Assembly: GCA_022749815.1 (NCBI GenBank)
Contig: JAKIWV010000001.1
Span: 516,124-580,123 of the forward strand
Reading direction: 5' to 3'
Length of the DNA stretch: 64,000 nt
From: Thermoplasmata archaeon
Lineage (GTDB): Archaea; Thermoplasmatota; Thermoplasmata; Lutacidiplasmatales; UBA184
Shown: positions 24,169 through 33,087 of the stretch, one piece after another
How positions within the stretch are numbered: the stretch's first letter is position 1
How the letters are laid out: every line of letters starts with the position of its first letter
Notes under the pieces: model-generated
The model's database searches: none
What the model was told of the DNA's origin: nothing
Seen by the model: only the letters and a program-made list of their open reading frames with translations
Translations under genes and position numbers: made by a program

Positions 24169-26394
24169 GATGTTCGTTGACACCGGGGCCTCGAGAGTTC
24201 CCGACGATCCGTTAGCGAGGTCCAAGCTGCCCTCTCCTGCTTTGACCCGGAGGTGGCCGGGGCCCCGCCAGCGCACCTTCATTCGAGGGCGCGCCCACTC
24301 CAAGTCTACTTCCCCACCAAAGAGCGAGAGCCCTTCTAGCGACGCCTCCGACCAACCAGGCGGGAAGCGCGGATCGAGCCGAAGCGTGTGCTCCCCCGTC
24401 TCCGGACGGAGGCCCCAAAGACCCTCGAAGAACAGGGAGAGGAAAGGCGCGATGCTGAAGCCGAGGAGAAAGCAGGAGTCGAACGGCTCGGCCCGGTCGC
24501 CGCGATAGCATTCGTTGAGCGTCCCGGCCTCCCCGTCGAGCCGGTGCGCCCACCGACTCAACCCCTCGACAGCCTGCGTCGATCGTCCCGTCGCGAACGC
24601 CGCCCCGATCGCCCACGCCGAAGCGATGGGCCATACCTGGCCATCGTGGTACGACAAGGGGTTGTACGTCGGGTGCTGAGAGGAGAGCGTGCGGTAGCCC
24701 CACTCCGTCGCGAGGTCGCTGCGCCCGGCCCGCGCCACGGCGGCATCCGCTCGGTCTGGGGAGAGAATACCCCGTGCGACAGCGAGCAGCGCGTTGGGGC
24801 GAATCTTCCTCACAGAGGTGCCGTCCCCGGCGAGCGAGTCGAACAGGTAACCCTCCTCCTCCCACCAATATCGGTTCGCGATCGTACTTCGCACCGCCTC
24901 CCCCTCGCGGGCCCACCGTCCACCGTCTGGGGAACCGAGGAGGGTCCCGAGCTCGCCAAGGGCTGCCAGGGCATCCGCCCAGAGCACCTGGACGTCCACA
25001 GCATGCACCCGCCGGTCCGTAGAGTCCCATATCGTAGTGTCGAACGCGTCGAAGCCGTAGTGCACCCGACCGTGTTCCGCGGCCGCCTCGCGCATTCCGG
25101 AGGCTTCGTCGCCGTTCCGAATCAGCCCGTTCCTCGGGTCGACCTTCGCTCGGCCCCACTGTTCGATCCGCTGCAATCCGGGAAGCAACTCCCTCGCCAG
25201 GGAGTTCTCCCCGGTGTGGGCGACGTACCGGCGCACAAGCTCCGGATAGTACAGTGTCGTATCGGAGGTGCCGTAGAGGAATATCGGGCCGGGGCCGATT
25301 TGCATGGGCAACTCTCCGGCGCTGCCGCCAAGGATGGGCAGGGCAGCCCGCGCCTGGAACCGAAACACCGAGCGAAGCGAGGCGGCCACCCAGGGCGCGT
25401 CGCCGAGCCACAGGACCGCGGGCAACATCCAGGCCAAGTCCCGACACCAGAGGGCCGCGTACCACGGGTACCCAGCCACGAGCCCTACAAACCCGGGCTC
25501 CGGTGCGAAGTAGAGGCTGCGAAGGGCGTCCCGAGCGAGCAGATAGCCGCGCACCAACTCGGGGGCGTCGGGGAACCGGATCTTCGGGGTTCGCGCCGTC
25601 CACTCCAGCCTGGACCGATCGGCCGCGGCGGTCCACTGATCCGCAGTCCCGAGGAGTTGAGTCGATCGTCCAGGATTCGCGCGGACCGAAGCCTCGATGC
25701 CCCCCCAGATCAGGAACGCAACGGTCCCCATTCCCCCGGGCGAGAACGCTAGAGTCGTACTGAGTGACACGGTGTCCAGAGCTCCCCGAAACGGTCGGCC
25801 GTCCCAGGGCTGGTCGTTAAGACGGATTCCCGAGATCGAACCGGTCGTCGCGAACTCCAGTGCGGAGCCGAACGCGGTGACACGAAGTCCGGTCGGCGTC
25901 CGCTCGGCCTCGTATTCGAACGGCTTGATCCCCTCGATCAGTACAGGGGCCAATTCCGGCCGGAAGGTCGTTTCGACCTCTATCGCCGAGGTCGTAGCGA
26001 GCATGTTCGTGAACGTCAATCGGCGGCCGACGCCCGGGAGGTCTGCCAAGGCCACGATCTCCTGTTCGCAATCCATCGGCGGGGTTTGGTGGTGGCTCAC
26101 GACGTGCGTCCGATAGGTTTCGAGCCCGACCAGACTTTCCGAGAGTCCCCACCGGGACCCCGCGGGCACGGTGAAACGAACCCACCACGGGCCGGTCAAC
26201 CGGACTCCCTCCCCGTAGACCCCTCCCCAGTCGATGTCGGCCCCCCGAGTTTCTTGGAGCAGCGACAGATCCCCCGTACCTCCGAGCACCGCAGCCGCGG
26301 AGAGTCCGGTCAGCAGGACGGGCGTCTTGCTATCAGCGATGCTGAGCCGACGGAGCGGCTCGGCCGGGGGGTCCGGGATGCGGGGTTGCGTCAC
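24163..26394 (-). CDS. Amylo-alpha-1,6-glucosidase / glycogen debranching-type enzyme
   Basis: 743 residues. The N-terminal ~270 residues are a beta-rich debranching domain (DLSLLQETRGADIDWGG, FRPELAPVLIEG). From ~290 the (alpha/alpha)6 barrel follows, with GYPWYAALWCRDLAWMLPA, DEASGMREAA, RPNALLAVARGI, and the closing SYHDGQVWPIASAW and AGTLNECYRGDR. These fit the GDE_C/GH133-like family, which trims alpha-1,6 branches of glycogen or acts on trehalose-like glycosides. Its ATG overlaps the stop of the 159-residue partner gene. No glycogen synthase or phosphorylase is in the window. Confidence 0.82.
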   Translation of the reverse strand: MTQPRIPDPPAEPLRRLSIADSKTPVLLTGLSAAAVLGGTGDLSLLQETRGADIDWGGVYGEGVRLTGPWWVRFTVPAGSRWGLSESLVGLETYRTHVVSHHQTPPMDCEQEIVALADLPGVGRRLTFTNMLATTSAIEVETTFRPELAPVLIEGIKPFEYEAERTPTGLRVTAFGSALEFATTGSISGIRLNDQPWDGRPFRGALDTVSLSTTLAFSPGGMGTVAFLIWGGIEASVRANPGRSTQLLGTADQWTAAADRSRLEWTARTPKIRFPDAPELVRGYLLARDALRSLYFAPEPGFVGLVAGYPWYAALWCRDLAWMLPAVLWLGDAPWVAASLRSVFRFQARAALPILGGSAGELPMQIGPGPIFLYGTSDTTLYYPELVRRYVAHTGENSLARELLPGLQRIEQWGRAKVDPRNGLIRNGDEASGMREAAAEHGRVHYGFDAFDTTIWDSTDRRVHAVDVQVLWADALAALGELGTLLGSPDGGRWAREGEAVRSTIANRYWWEEEGYLFDSLAGDGTSVRKIRPNALLAVARGILSPDRADAAVARAGRSDLATEWGYRTLSSQHPTYNPLSYHDGQVWPIASAWAIGAAFATGRSTQAVEGLSRWAHRLDGEAGTLNECYRGDRAEPFDSCFLLGFSIAPFLSLFFEGLWGLRPETGEHTLRLDPRFPPGWSEASLEGLSLFGGEVDLEWARPRMKVRWRGPGHLRVKAGEGSLDLANGSSGTLEAPVSTNIS

Positions 26395-26870
26395 GTCGGG
26401 GGCGCCTCGGCGATCGGATCGCTGAACTCGAACCAGACGAGGGGCGGAATGGCGATGCTCTGCAACTCCAGACGAACCCGGTGAGGGCCGGGTCCCGCGG
26501 GGACGCCGGCGAGCCGAAAGGCAATGCGCTGCCCCGGGCGAAGCTCAACGGGACGGGAGTTCGTGATGTCGGTGACGGGTCGCTCGATCGCCTGACCTTC
26601 CCCCCGAATGAAGAGCTGGTCCGGCGGTACTCGTTGACCATCCCACAGCACTCGGATCGAGGAGAATGCGCCGACTCGGAGCGGCGGGTTCAGGAGGGTG
26701 AACCCTACCCCCCCGGGGAGGGCGTGAAGGGAGCGCGGAGCGTAGACGCTCCGTTCCAGGAACGCGGCGACGTGGGCGAGCCGCTCGGCCGAGTGCAGGC
26801 CGAATTCGCGGACCAACGAAACCGCTTCGCGGAGCAGCGTGACGTCCCCTCGGAGATGACGGAGGCCCAT
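26391..26870 (-). CDS. Hypothetical protein coupled to the debranching enzyme
   Basis: 159 residues; overlaps the debranching-enzyme gene by 4 nt. The N-terminal ~55 residues are helical (LREAVSLVREFGLHSAERL), and the C-terminal ~100 residues look like a beta-sandwich (GVGFTLLNPPLRVGAFSSI, ELRPGQRIAFRLAG, HRVRLELQSIAIPPLVWFEF). I do not recognise a family; a carbohydrate-binding-like sandwich is a guess from shape only. The ATG is ~27 nt from a TATA-like box. Confidence 0.65.
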   Translation of the reverse strand: MGLRHLRGDVTLLREAVSLVREFGLHSAERLAHVAAFLERSVYAPRSLHALPGGVGFTLLNPPLRVGAFSSIRVLWDGQRVPPDQLFIRGEGQAIERPVTDITNSRPVELRPGQRIAFRLAGVPAGPGPHRVRLELQSIAIPPLVWFEFSDPIAEAPPT

Positions 26871-26893
26871 GCCCCGTCGTCACGCCAGCACAG

Positions 26894-26900
26894 GTTTATG
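26894..26900 (-). promoter_or_regulatory. TATA-like box of the debranching-enzyme operon
   Basis: CATAAAC on the minus strand, centred ~27 nt before the ATG of the 159-residue gene; implies a leaderless mRNA. Confidence 0.5.
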
Positions 26901-26948
26901 CCTTCGACTCCGCCCCTCCGCTCCCTGGTCCACCAGAAGGCGTCGGGG

Positions 26949-26957
26949 TTTCATATC
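26949..26957 (+). promoter_or_regulatory. TATA-like box of the first saccharopine-dehydrogenase-like gene
   Basis: TTTCATATC, centred ~33 nt before the ATG at 26987, with GGAGGCGGG in between as a possible ribosome-binding site. Confidence 0.4.
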
Positions 26958-26986
26958 GGGCCCGCGCTCACGGAGGCGGGATCGAA

Positions 26987-28198
26987 ATGGATGCGGTCGT
27001 GCTGGGCGGCGGAGGACTCACCGGACGATGCGCGGTGTGGGACCTTGCCGAGAGCGGAGTCTTTGATGGGATCCGTGTCGCCGACCTAGATAGGGGACTC
27101 GCCGACACCGCGGCCCGAAAAGCTCCCGGCTCCACCCACGTTACGTCCCACACGGTGGACGTCCGAGACCGCGCGGCGCTCGTGGACCTGCTCCGCGGCG
27201 CCCGCGTGTGTGTGAACGCGGTTCAGTACAACTTCAACCTGGACGTCATGGAGGGGTGCCTCGCCGCGGGAGTGGAGTACCTCGACTTCGGGGGACTCTT
27301 CCACATGACCAAACGACAGCTCGCGCTCCACGACCGGTTCCTGGCCGCGGGACTGCTCGCCGTTCCCGGCATGGGTCAGGTCCCGGGCATCTCCAACATC
27401 CTCGCGGCCGCCGCCACCGACGATCTGGTCACGGTCGATTCGATCATGATCCGGGACGGTTGGAGGGACTTCACTTGCGGTGCCCCCCCCGTGGTATTCA
27501 CCTGGTCTCCAAGCACGTTCCTCGACGAGATGGTCCTCCCGGCGATGGTCTGGGAGGATGGCGCCTACCGTGAGATGCCCGCCATGAGCGGGGGAGAGGA
27601 GTACGAGTTCCCGGAGCCGATCGGCCGGACCCGGCTCTATCGGACGCTCCACTCAGAACCGGCCACCTTCCCGGATTCGTTCCGGTCCAAGGGGCTCCGC
27701 CACTGCGAGTGGCGTGAGGGCGGCCCTGGGATCGACGTGCTCCAGCTTCTGGCCGCGCTGGGACTTGGCTCAGACCGTCCGGTCGAAGTGCGGGGTCATG
27801 CCGTCGCGCCGAAGGAGGTCCTTCTGGCCTTGCTGAAACGGGAGCAGCTCCTCGGGTATCCGGAAGGGGTGCAGGTGGAGGACCGGGAGATCGTGGACGT
27901 CGAGGTCCAGGGTCGAGACCGTTCCGGCCCCGTCACCCGGCACGCCTACGCAGCGTTCCGCTCCAAGCCGGAGTGGGGCGTAGCCGCGACCGAGATCGCG
28001 GTAGGGGTTTGCGGGTCGATCGCCGCCATCCTGATCGCCCAGGGGAAAGCGCTCGGAAAGGGAGTCGTTCCCCCCGAACTTTCGATGCCGCCGGGCCCCT
28101 TCCGGGAGATGCTCGCCGCCCGAGGAGTGGTCACCCGGATATGCCCTCCGGAACCTCCGCTCCGGCTCACTGACATTACCTCGACTCAGCGAGATTAA
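26987..28198 (+). CDS. Saccharopine dehydrogenase-like protein, copy 1
   Basis: 403 residues. Rossmann start AVVLGGGGLTGRCAVWDLA, then VADLDRGLADTAAR, NAVQYNFNLDVMEGCLAAGVEYLD and VPGMGQVPGISNILAAAA, the pattern of LYS9-type saccharopine/homospermidine dehydrogenases. The C-terminal half (from ~130) carries the substrate domain with LYRTLHSEPATFPDSF. These NAD(P) enzymes form or split C-N bonds of secondary-amine amino acids (saccharopine, carboxynorspermidine, homospermidine, some opines). The substrate cannot be assigned. It opens the 27-61 kb amine-type cluster and has a relative at 53485. Confidence 0.82.
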   Translation: MDAVVLGGGGLTGRCAVWDLAESGVFDGIRVADLDRGLADTAARKAPGSTHVTSHTVDVRDRAALVDLLRGARVCVNAVQYNFNLDVMEGCLAAGVEYLDFGGLFHMTKRQLALHDRFLAAGLLAVPGMGQVPGISNILAAAATDDLVTVDSIMIRDGWRDFTCGAPPVVFTWSPSTFLDEMVLPAMVWEDGAYREMPAMSGGEEYEFPEPIGRTRLYRTLHSEPATFPDSFRSKGLRHCEWREGGPGIDVLQLLAALGLGSDRPVEVRGHAVAPKEVLLALLKREQLLGYPEGVQVEDREIVDVEVQGRDRSGPVTRHAYAAFRSKPEWGVAATEIAVGVCGSIAAILIAQGKALGKGVVPPELSMPPGPFREMLAARGVVTRICPPEPPLRLTDITSTQRD

Positions 28199-28211
28199 GG
28201 CACTTTTCAGC

Positions 28212-28255
28212 GTTCGAACACTCAAAATTCGGCCTGTAACGTATCAAATTCGAAC
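28212..28255. repeat. Short repeated motifs in an AT-rich upstream region, candidate operator
   Basis: TTCGAAC occurs at 28213-28219 (within palindrome GTTCGAAC) and again at 28249-28255, 36 bp apart. AAATTCG occurs at 28225-28231 and 28246-28252, exactly 21 bp (two helical turns) apart. The 187-nt gap is strikingly AT-rich against its surroundings and precedes the aminotransferase promoter. Confidence 0.35.
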
Positions 28256-28333
28256 ATAACATCGACAATGTATAATCCAACGCTCCTGCTGTTTTAGGTT
28301 GTATAAGCTCATAGCAAGTTCTCCCGCTTCGCC

Positions 28334-28344
28334 AATTATATATA
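28334..28344 (+). promoter_or_regulatory. Strong TATA box of the aminotransferase-importer operon
   Basis: AATTATATATA, the clearest archaeal TATA box in the window, ~46 nt upstream of the ATG at 28386, giving a leader of ~20 nt. It probably drives the plus-strand run from 28386 through the dpp-type genes. Confidence 0.65.
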
Positions 28345-28385
28345 GGGTCGTTCGGCTGGGCCGGACCTCTTCGGATGTGTTTTCT

Positions 28386-30014
28386 ATGGTGGACCGGGAA
28401 GTCGCCCCTCCGGCCCCGAATCCGGGCCCCGGTGCGGACGAAATCCTGAGCCCGGAGGGGCCCGTTGTCCCAGCGATCCCCACCCGCCGGGCCGAGGCCA
28501 ATGCCACTCCTCCGGCCACCGTCGAGCCCCCGGCCACGCCCCCCGCGGAGGCGCCAACTCCCAAGGAGGCCAAGGAATCGAAGGAATCCAAGGAGTCTAA
28601 GGAGGCCAAGGAGCGGGAGGCGGCGGCCGGAGCGGTCGAGGAGCCCGCCCCGCTTCCTATCCCGATCGCCCGGCTCGTTCCAAAGCTCAAGAAGAGCGCC
28701 AGGCTGTTCGAGGAAGGCAAGAAGCACATTCCGAACTCGACCAGCTCACTCGTTCGAGTCGCTTCGTACGACCCCTGTCCCCCGTTCATCGCGAAGGGGA
28801 AGGGGTCTCGAATCTGGGACGAGGACGGGAACGAATACCTCGATTTCAACCTCGCCTATGGGTGCTTGATCAACGGGCACGCTCACCCCCAGATGGTCAA
28901 GGCGATCCAAAAGCAGGCCGAACTGGGCGTCCATTTCGCCTCCCCGACGGAGCTCGAGATCGAGTTCGCTATGCTCTTCCAGAAGCTCGTCCCGAACGCA
29001 GAACGTGTCGCGTTCTGCTCCAACGGGTCGGACGCGACGATGAACGCGATCCGTATCGCCCGCGCCGTGACCGGCAAGGACGGGATCCTGAAGTTCGAGG
29101 GCCACTATCACGGCCAACACGACTATGCGTTGATCAGCGCGGAGGCCCCTCCCATCGTGGCCGGCTTGGACGAGTACCCGCGACCGTTGCCCAACTCTGC
29201 CGGCATCCCCCCCGGGGTGACCGATTACGTGACCGTCGCGCCCTACAACTCGATTCCGGCCCTCGAGCGGATGGTGAGGCGGTACCGGGACAAAATCGCC
29301 GCGGTCATCCTCGAACCGGTGATGGCCAATGCCGGGATCATCCCTCCGGCCCCGGACTATCTGAAGCAGCTTCGGGAGATCACGACCGCGAACGACATGC
29401 TCCTGATCTTCGACGAGGTGTTCACCGGCTTCCGGATCGCCCCCGGCGGCGCCCAGGAGGTCTACAAGGTCCAGCCCGACCTCTCGTGCTGGGCCAAGGC
29501 CCTCGGAGGCGGAGTCCCTATCTCCGCGGTCTCCGGCAAGGCCGAGTACATGGACTCGATTGCGCCGGGCCGGATCTCCTTCGGAGGGACCTACTTTGCG
29601 AATTCGCTCACGCTTGCCGGCGCTTACGCGAACCTCCGACTGCTCCAGATTGGGGGAGCGGAGATCTACGACCGGTTCGCCCGACTGACCACCAAGATGG
29701 AGACCGGCATCGAAGCCGCCGCCCGCGACGCCAAGCTACCGGTCCTGGTCCAGTCGGTCCCCGGCATGCTCCAGTTCTTCTTCACCCGCCGAAAGAAGAT
29801 TGCCAACTACCGGGAGTCGCTCCAGATCGACTGGAACATGTACCTCCGGCACCACCAGCTTTTGCTGGACCGCGGCGTGTACATTCACCCCGACAACTAC
29901 GAGCGACTGACCTTCTCTACGGCGCATTCCGACAAGGACATCGAGCACTTCCTCGCGGTCATCCACGAGACCCTCCGCGAGCTCAAGACGCTCCCTCGCG
30001 ACTACGCCCTTTGA
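28386..30014 (+). CDS. Class III aminotransferase, glutamate-1-semialdehyde aminomutase-like, with low-complexity N-terminus
   Basis: 542 residues from ATG 28386. Residues 1-~100 are Pro/Ala-rich then a Lys-Glu-Ser tract. The PLP-dependent fold begins near KKSARLFEEGKKHIPN, with GCLINGHAHPQMVKAI, AFCSNGSDATMNAIRIAR, GHYHGQHDYAL, LIFDEVFTGFR and the PLP lysine in CWAKALGGGVP, then SFGGTYFANSLTLAGA. The best match is the GSAM subgroup, but absence of other haem genes and the amine-rich neighbourhood argue for an amino-acid or amine aminotransferase/aminomutase. It is followed 33 nt later by FAD oxidoreductase copy 1. Confidence 0.85.
   Translation: MVDREVAPPAPNPGPGADEILSPEGPVVPAIPTRRAEANATPPATVEPPATPPAEAPTPKEAKESKESKESKEAKEREAAAGAVEEPAPLPIPIARLVPKLKKSARLFEEGKKHIPNSTSSLVRVASYDPCPPFIAKGKGSRIWDEDGNEYLDFNLAYGCLINGHAHPQMVKAIQKQAELGVHFASPTELEIEFAMLFQKLVPNAERVAFCSNGSDATMNAIRIARAVTGKDGILKFEGHYHGQHDYALISAEAPPIVAGLDEYPRPLPNSAGIPPGVTDYVTVAPYNSIPALERMVRRYRDKIAAVILEPVMANAGIIPPAPDYLKQLREITTANDMLLIFDEVFTGFRIAPGGAQEVYKVQPDLSCWAKALGGGVPISAVSGKAEYMDSIAPGRISFGGTYFANSLTLAGAYANLRLLQIGGAEIYDRFARLTTKMETGIEAAARDAKLPVLVQSVPGMLQFFFTRRKKIANYRESLQIDWNMYLRHHQLLLDRGVYIHPDNYERLTFSTAHSDKDIEHFLAVIHETLRELKTLPRDYAL
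28563..28613 (+). repeat. Tandem 9-bp coding repeat (Lys-Glu-Ser/Ala)
   Basis: Degenerate 9-bp units of the form AAGGAATCC encode KEAKESKESKESKEAKE in the N-terminal tail of the aminotransferase; third-position changes between units show selection on the protein rather than a fresh DNA expansion. Confidence 0.75.
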
Positions 30015-30047
30015 GCCGGACCGCGCCACCGTCCGGGAGGCGATGAG

Positions 30048-31625
30048 CTGACCGAGTGGGATGTGATCGTGGTCGGGGGTGGCCACAACGGACTCGTCGC
30101 GGCCAACTATCTGGGACGGGCCGGTGCTCGGGTCCTCGTCCTCGAGCGACGACGGGTGGTCGGTGGCGCGGCGATCACGGAAGAGACCTGGCCCGGGTTC
30201 AAGATCAACACCTTCGCCTACGTAGCGGGGCTCCTGCGACAGGAGATCGTGGACGACCTCCAACTTCCCCTGTACGGGTACCGGACGATTCTCTACGACC
30301 CGCAGTACTGGATGCCGTTCCCGAACGGTCGGGCCCTCAAGCTGTGGGTGGATACGGACCGCGCCGCCGCTGAGGTGGCCAAGTTCTCGGTGAAGGATGC
30401 CCGCGCCTACCCGAAGTACGTCGAGTACTGGGACCACGTCCTCGAGCTGCTCGAGCCCCTGATGCTCGCGCCCCCGGCGCCTCTGGCGGAGATGTTCCAA
30501 CTGTTCTCCACCCCCGAGACGGAGACCCTCGTTCGTGACCTGTTCCTTCGGAGCGCGAAGGACCTGCTTGACGAGTGGTTCGAGTCCGACGAGGTCAAGG
30601 CCGTTCTTGTCCCCAACGCGGTCATCGGGACGATGTGCGGCCCCAGCACGCCCGGGACGGCGTACGTTCTGGCCCACCACAACGTCGGGAACCTCGATGG
30701 ACACAAGCAGGTATGGGGGTTCTCGGTCGGGGGCATGGGGGGAATCACCCAGGCGCTCGCCCGGGCGGCCGTGGCGAACGGGGTCCAGATCCGCACCGGC
30801 GTCGCGGTGAAGAACTTCCTCGTTCAGCGGGGCAGGGTCACAGGGGTGGAGACCTCGACGGGAGAGACGATCTCGGCCAAGATCGTCGCGTCGAACGCGG
30901 ACGCCCGGACCACCTTCCTAAAGCTCACCCCGCCCGGCTCCCTTCCCGCCGAATTTGAAAAGGGGGTCCGCCAGATCCGCTCGCGGGGAGCGGCGCTGAA
31001 GTTCAATGCCGCGCTCTCGGCGCTCCCTGAATTCACGGCGGAGCCCGGGGCTCCCAGCGACGCCCATCGATCGACCGTCGACATCGCCCCGTCCCTGGAG
31101 TATCTCGAAGAAGGGTACCAGGACGCCGTGGAAGGCCGGTTCTCTTCGAAGCCGTTCATCGAGATGCTGTTCCAGAGCGCACTCGACCCGTCCGTGGCTC
31201 CCCCCGGGAAGCATACCCTGACCTGCTTCGTCCAATACGCTCCCACGGAGCTTCGGGGGACGGATTGGGACGCGTTCAAGGCCACCGCGGCGGAGCGAGT
31301 GCTGGACACCATAGCGGAGTACGCCCCCAACATACGGCGCGTCGTCGAGCACTGGCAGGTGGTCACGCCGAAAGATATCGAGGCCATCCTCGGCATGACC
31401 GGCGGCAACATCTTTCAGGGCGACATTACACCGGACCAGATCCTCTCTTTCCGGCCTGTGCCGGGATGGGCGCAGTACCGGACGCCCCTTGGGGGGCTCT
31501 ACCTGTGCGGGTCGGCCGCCCATCCGGGAGGCGGCGTCACCGGAGCGGCCGGTCATAACGCGGCTCAGATCATGCTTGAGGACTGGCACGGAGTCTCGGG
31601 GCCCCGGACCCCGACCTCCTCGTAG
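30048..31625 (+). CDS. COG1233-type FAD-dependent oxidoreductase, copy 1
   Basis: 525 residues from CTG 30048 (GGGAGG 8 nt upstream); GTG 30063 is the only standard start nearby but would begin inside the first FAD strand. N-terminal DVIVVGGGHNGLVAANYL, then VLERRRVVGGAAITEETWPG, SVGGMGGITQALARAA, and the C-terminal FAD motif GLYLCGSAAHPGGGVTGAAG. The fold is that of phytoene desaturase / PYROXD2-like flavoproteins, which oxidise C-C or C-N bonds. Lack of carotenoid genes and the paired aminotransferase suggest an amine or amino-acid oxidase or dehydrogenase; the substrate is unknown. Confidence 0.82.
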   Translation: MTEWDVIVVGGGHNGLVAANYLGRAGARVLVLERRRVVGGAAITEETWPGFKINTFAYVAGLLRQEIVDDLQLPLYGYRTILYDPQYWMPFPNGRALKLWVDTDRAAAEVAKFSVKDARAYPKYVEYWDHVLELLEPLMLAPPAPLAEMFQLFSTPETETLVRDLFLRSAKDLLDEWFESDEVKAVLVPNAVIGTMCGPSTPGTAYVLAHHNVGNLDGHKQVWGFSVGGMGGITQALARAAVANGVQIRTGVAVKNFLVQRGRVTGVETSTGETISAKIVASNADARTTFLKLTPPGSLPAEFEKGVRQIRSRGAALKFNAALSALPEFTAEPGAPSDAHRSTVDIAPSLEYLEEGYQDAVEGRFSSKPFIEMLFQSALDPSVAPPGKHTLTCFVQYAPTELRGTDWDAFKATAAERVLDTIAEYAPNIRRVVEHWQVVTPKDIEAILGMTGGNIFQGDITPDQILSFRPVPGWAQYRTPLGGLYLCGSAAHPGGGVTGAAGHNAAQIMLEDWHGVSGPRTPTSS

Positions 31626-31633
31626 GGGCCCCG

Positions 31634-32035
31634 ATGTCAGCCTCCCCCCGGGACGGCGCGGTGGTGCCGCTCTCCGAGCTTCGGAAGCGTCGGGAACGTT
31701 CCCAAGAGATGTATCTGGAGTTCTTGCGAATTCCCGCGATGAGCGTGGGCTTCTACGCGCTCCCCGTCGGAGGGGTCGACCCCCAGACCCCCCACCGGGA
31801 GGACGAGATCTACTACGTCATCCGAGGCCGAGCGACGATCACTATCGCGGGGCGGGACCAGGCCGTCGAACCGGGGGCCACGATCTTTGTGGCCCAGGGG
31901 GTCGACCACCGGTTCCACGGCGTCACCGAACCGCTCGAACTCCTCGTGGTATTTGCCCCGGAAGAGTCGCCGGAACCGCCCCCCGGTCCGCCGAGTGCCG
32001 GACTCCGCGCCGGACGCTCGGGGAAGGTATCTTAG
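31634..32035 (+). CDS. Cupin domain protein
   Basis: 133 residues. A single cupin barrel: TPHREDEIYYVIRGRATITI (motif 1, H, E) and PGATIFVAQGVDHRFHGV (motif 2, H). The metal-ligand set is HxxxE plus late H, so metal binding is likely, with a role as a small isomerase, dioxygenase or binding protein. The C-terminus is Pro/Gly-rich. It lies 8 nt after FAD oxidoreductase copy 1 and 29 nt before the importer genes, so it is part of the same transcript. Confidence 0.85.
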   Translation: MSASPRDGAVVPLSELRKRRERSQEMYLEFLRIPAMSVGFYALPVGGVDPQTPHREDEIYYVIRGRATITIAGRDQAVEPGATIFVAQGVDHRFHGVTEPLELLVVFAPEESPEPPPGPPSAGLRAGRSGKVS

Positions 32036-32064
32036 CCCCCAACTCGTGAGGGGTCGGACGCGAG

Positions 32065-33087
32065 ATGGGCCGTTCTCGTAGCGACCTGGTAGTCTTCGTT
32101 GCGAAGCGGCTAGTCCAGCTCATCCCCGTCCTCATCGGGGTCATCGTCATCACTTTCTTCTTCACCCACATCGCCGTCGCGAACCCTTGCGTCGCCTGGG
32201 CCGGCCCTAAGGCTTCCCCCTCCGCGATCACCGCGTGCGAGCACTTGTACGGACTCGACAAGCCTCTGCCCGTTCAGTTCGTGAACTACCTCAAGGGACT
32301 CGTTTCCGGGGACTGGGGATACGACCCGCTCTATCAAGTCCCCGTGCTCACAGCGATCGAGCAGTACTTCCCCGCCACCTTGGAGCTGGTCCTCGCGTCC
32401 ATCTTCCTCATGGTCGTGGTGGGAATTCCGCTCGGGGTCGTGGCCGCGGCGAGCAATGGCCGGATTGCCGACCACCTCGTGCGGATTTTCTATCTCAGTG
32501 GCTGGGCCACGCCTACGTACATCGCCGGCGCGGTTCTGGCGATCGGAGTAGGCTCCACTCTCGGGATCTCCGGGGGTGCTTTCTCGACCTTGTCTTCTCC
32601 GGTGCGCACGCTGACTCACATGTCCGTGGTCGATGCGCTCCTCGCGGGAAACCTATCGGCAACAGGGGACGCCCTGGCGCATCTGATCCTTCCGGCGACG
32701 GCCCTGGCCTTCATCAACATGGGCATCGCCACGCGAATGACCCGGAGTTCGATGCTGGAAACCCTTCCGCTCGACTTCGTAAAGACCGCCCGGATGAAGG
32801 GACTCGGAGAGTTCGTGGTCCTGTACAAACACGCGCTGCGGAACGCCCTCATCACCACGACCACGGTGCTGGGTATCACCGCCGGAACCATGGTCTCCGG
32901 GACCGTCGTTGTGGAATCGATCTTTCGGTGGCCCGGGATGGGGCTCTACGCCTTCAGCGCGATCACCGACTACGACTTTAACGGCACGATCGGCGTCGTC
33001 ATCTTTTTCGCCATCGTGGTCGTCGTCGCGAACCTGGTCGCCGACGTCTTGTACGGAGTGCTCGATCCTCGTGTGGAGTGGCGCTGA
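32065..33087 (+). CDS. Peptide/opine/nickel-type ABC transporter permease (DppB-like)
   Basis: 340 residues, six membrane helices. The N-terminal FVAKRLVQLIPVLIGVIVITFFF and the EAA-type loop ARMKGLGEFVVLYKHALRNAL are those of DppB/OppB permeases. The extracellular loop after helix 1 (~60 residues) is typical. The gene directly abuts the DppC-like gene (ATG follows the stop at once). A paralogue is at 55813. Together with dppCDF-like genes and the binding protein at 36437 it forms a complete importer. Confidence 0.92.
   Translation: MGRSRSDLVVFVAKRLVQLIPVLIGVIVITFFFTHIAVANPCVAWAGPKASPSAITACEHLYGLDKPLPVQFVNYLKGLVSGDWGYDPLYQVPVLTAIEQYFPATLELVLASIFLMVVVGIPLGVVAAASNGRIADHLVRIFYLSGWATPTYIAGAVLAIGVGSTLGISGGAFSTLSSPVRTLTHMSVVDALLAGNLSATGDALAHLILPATALAFINMGIATRMTRSSMLETLPLDFVKTARMKGLGEFVVLYKHALRNALITTTTVLGITAGTMVSGTVVVESIFRWPGMGLYAFSAITDYDFNGTIGVVIFFAIVVVVANLVADVLYGVLDPRVEWR

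Noticed and set aside
30048-31625. Phytoene desaturase (carotenoid synthesis) for the COG1233 flavoproteins
   Set aside because: No phytoene synthase or other carotenoid gene is present, there are four diverged copies, and all sit with amine-type enzymes.
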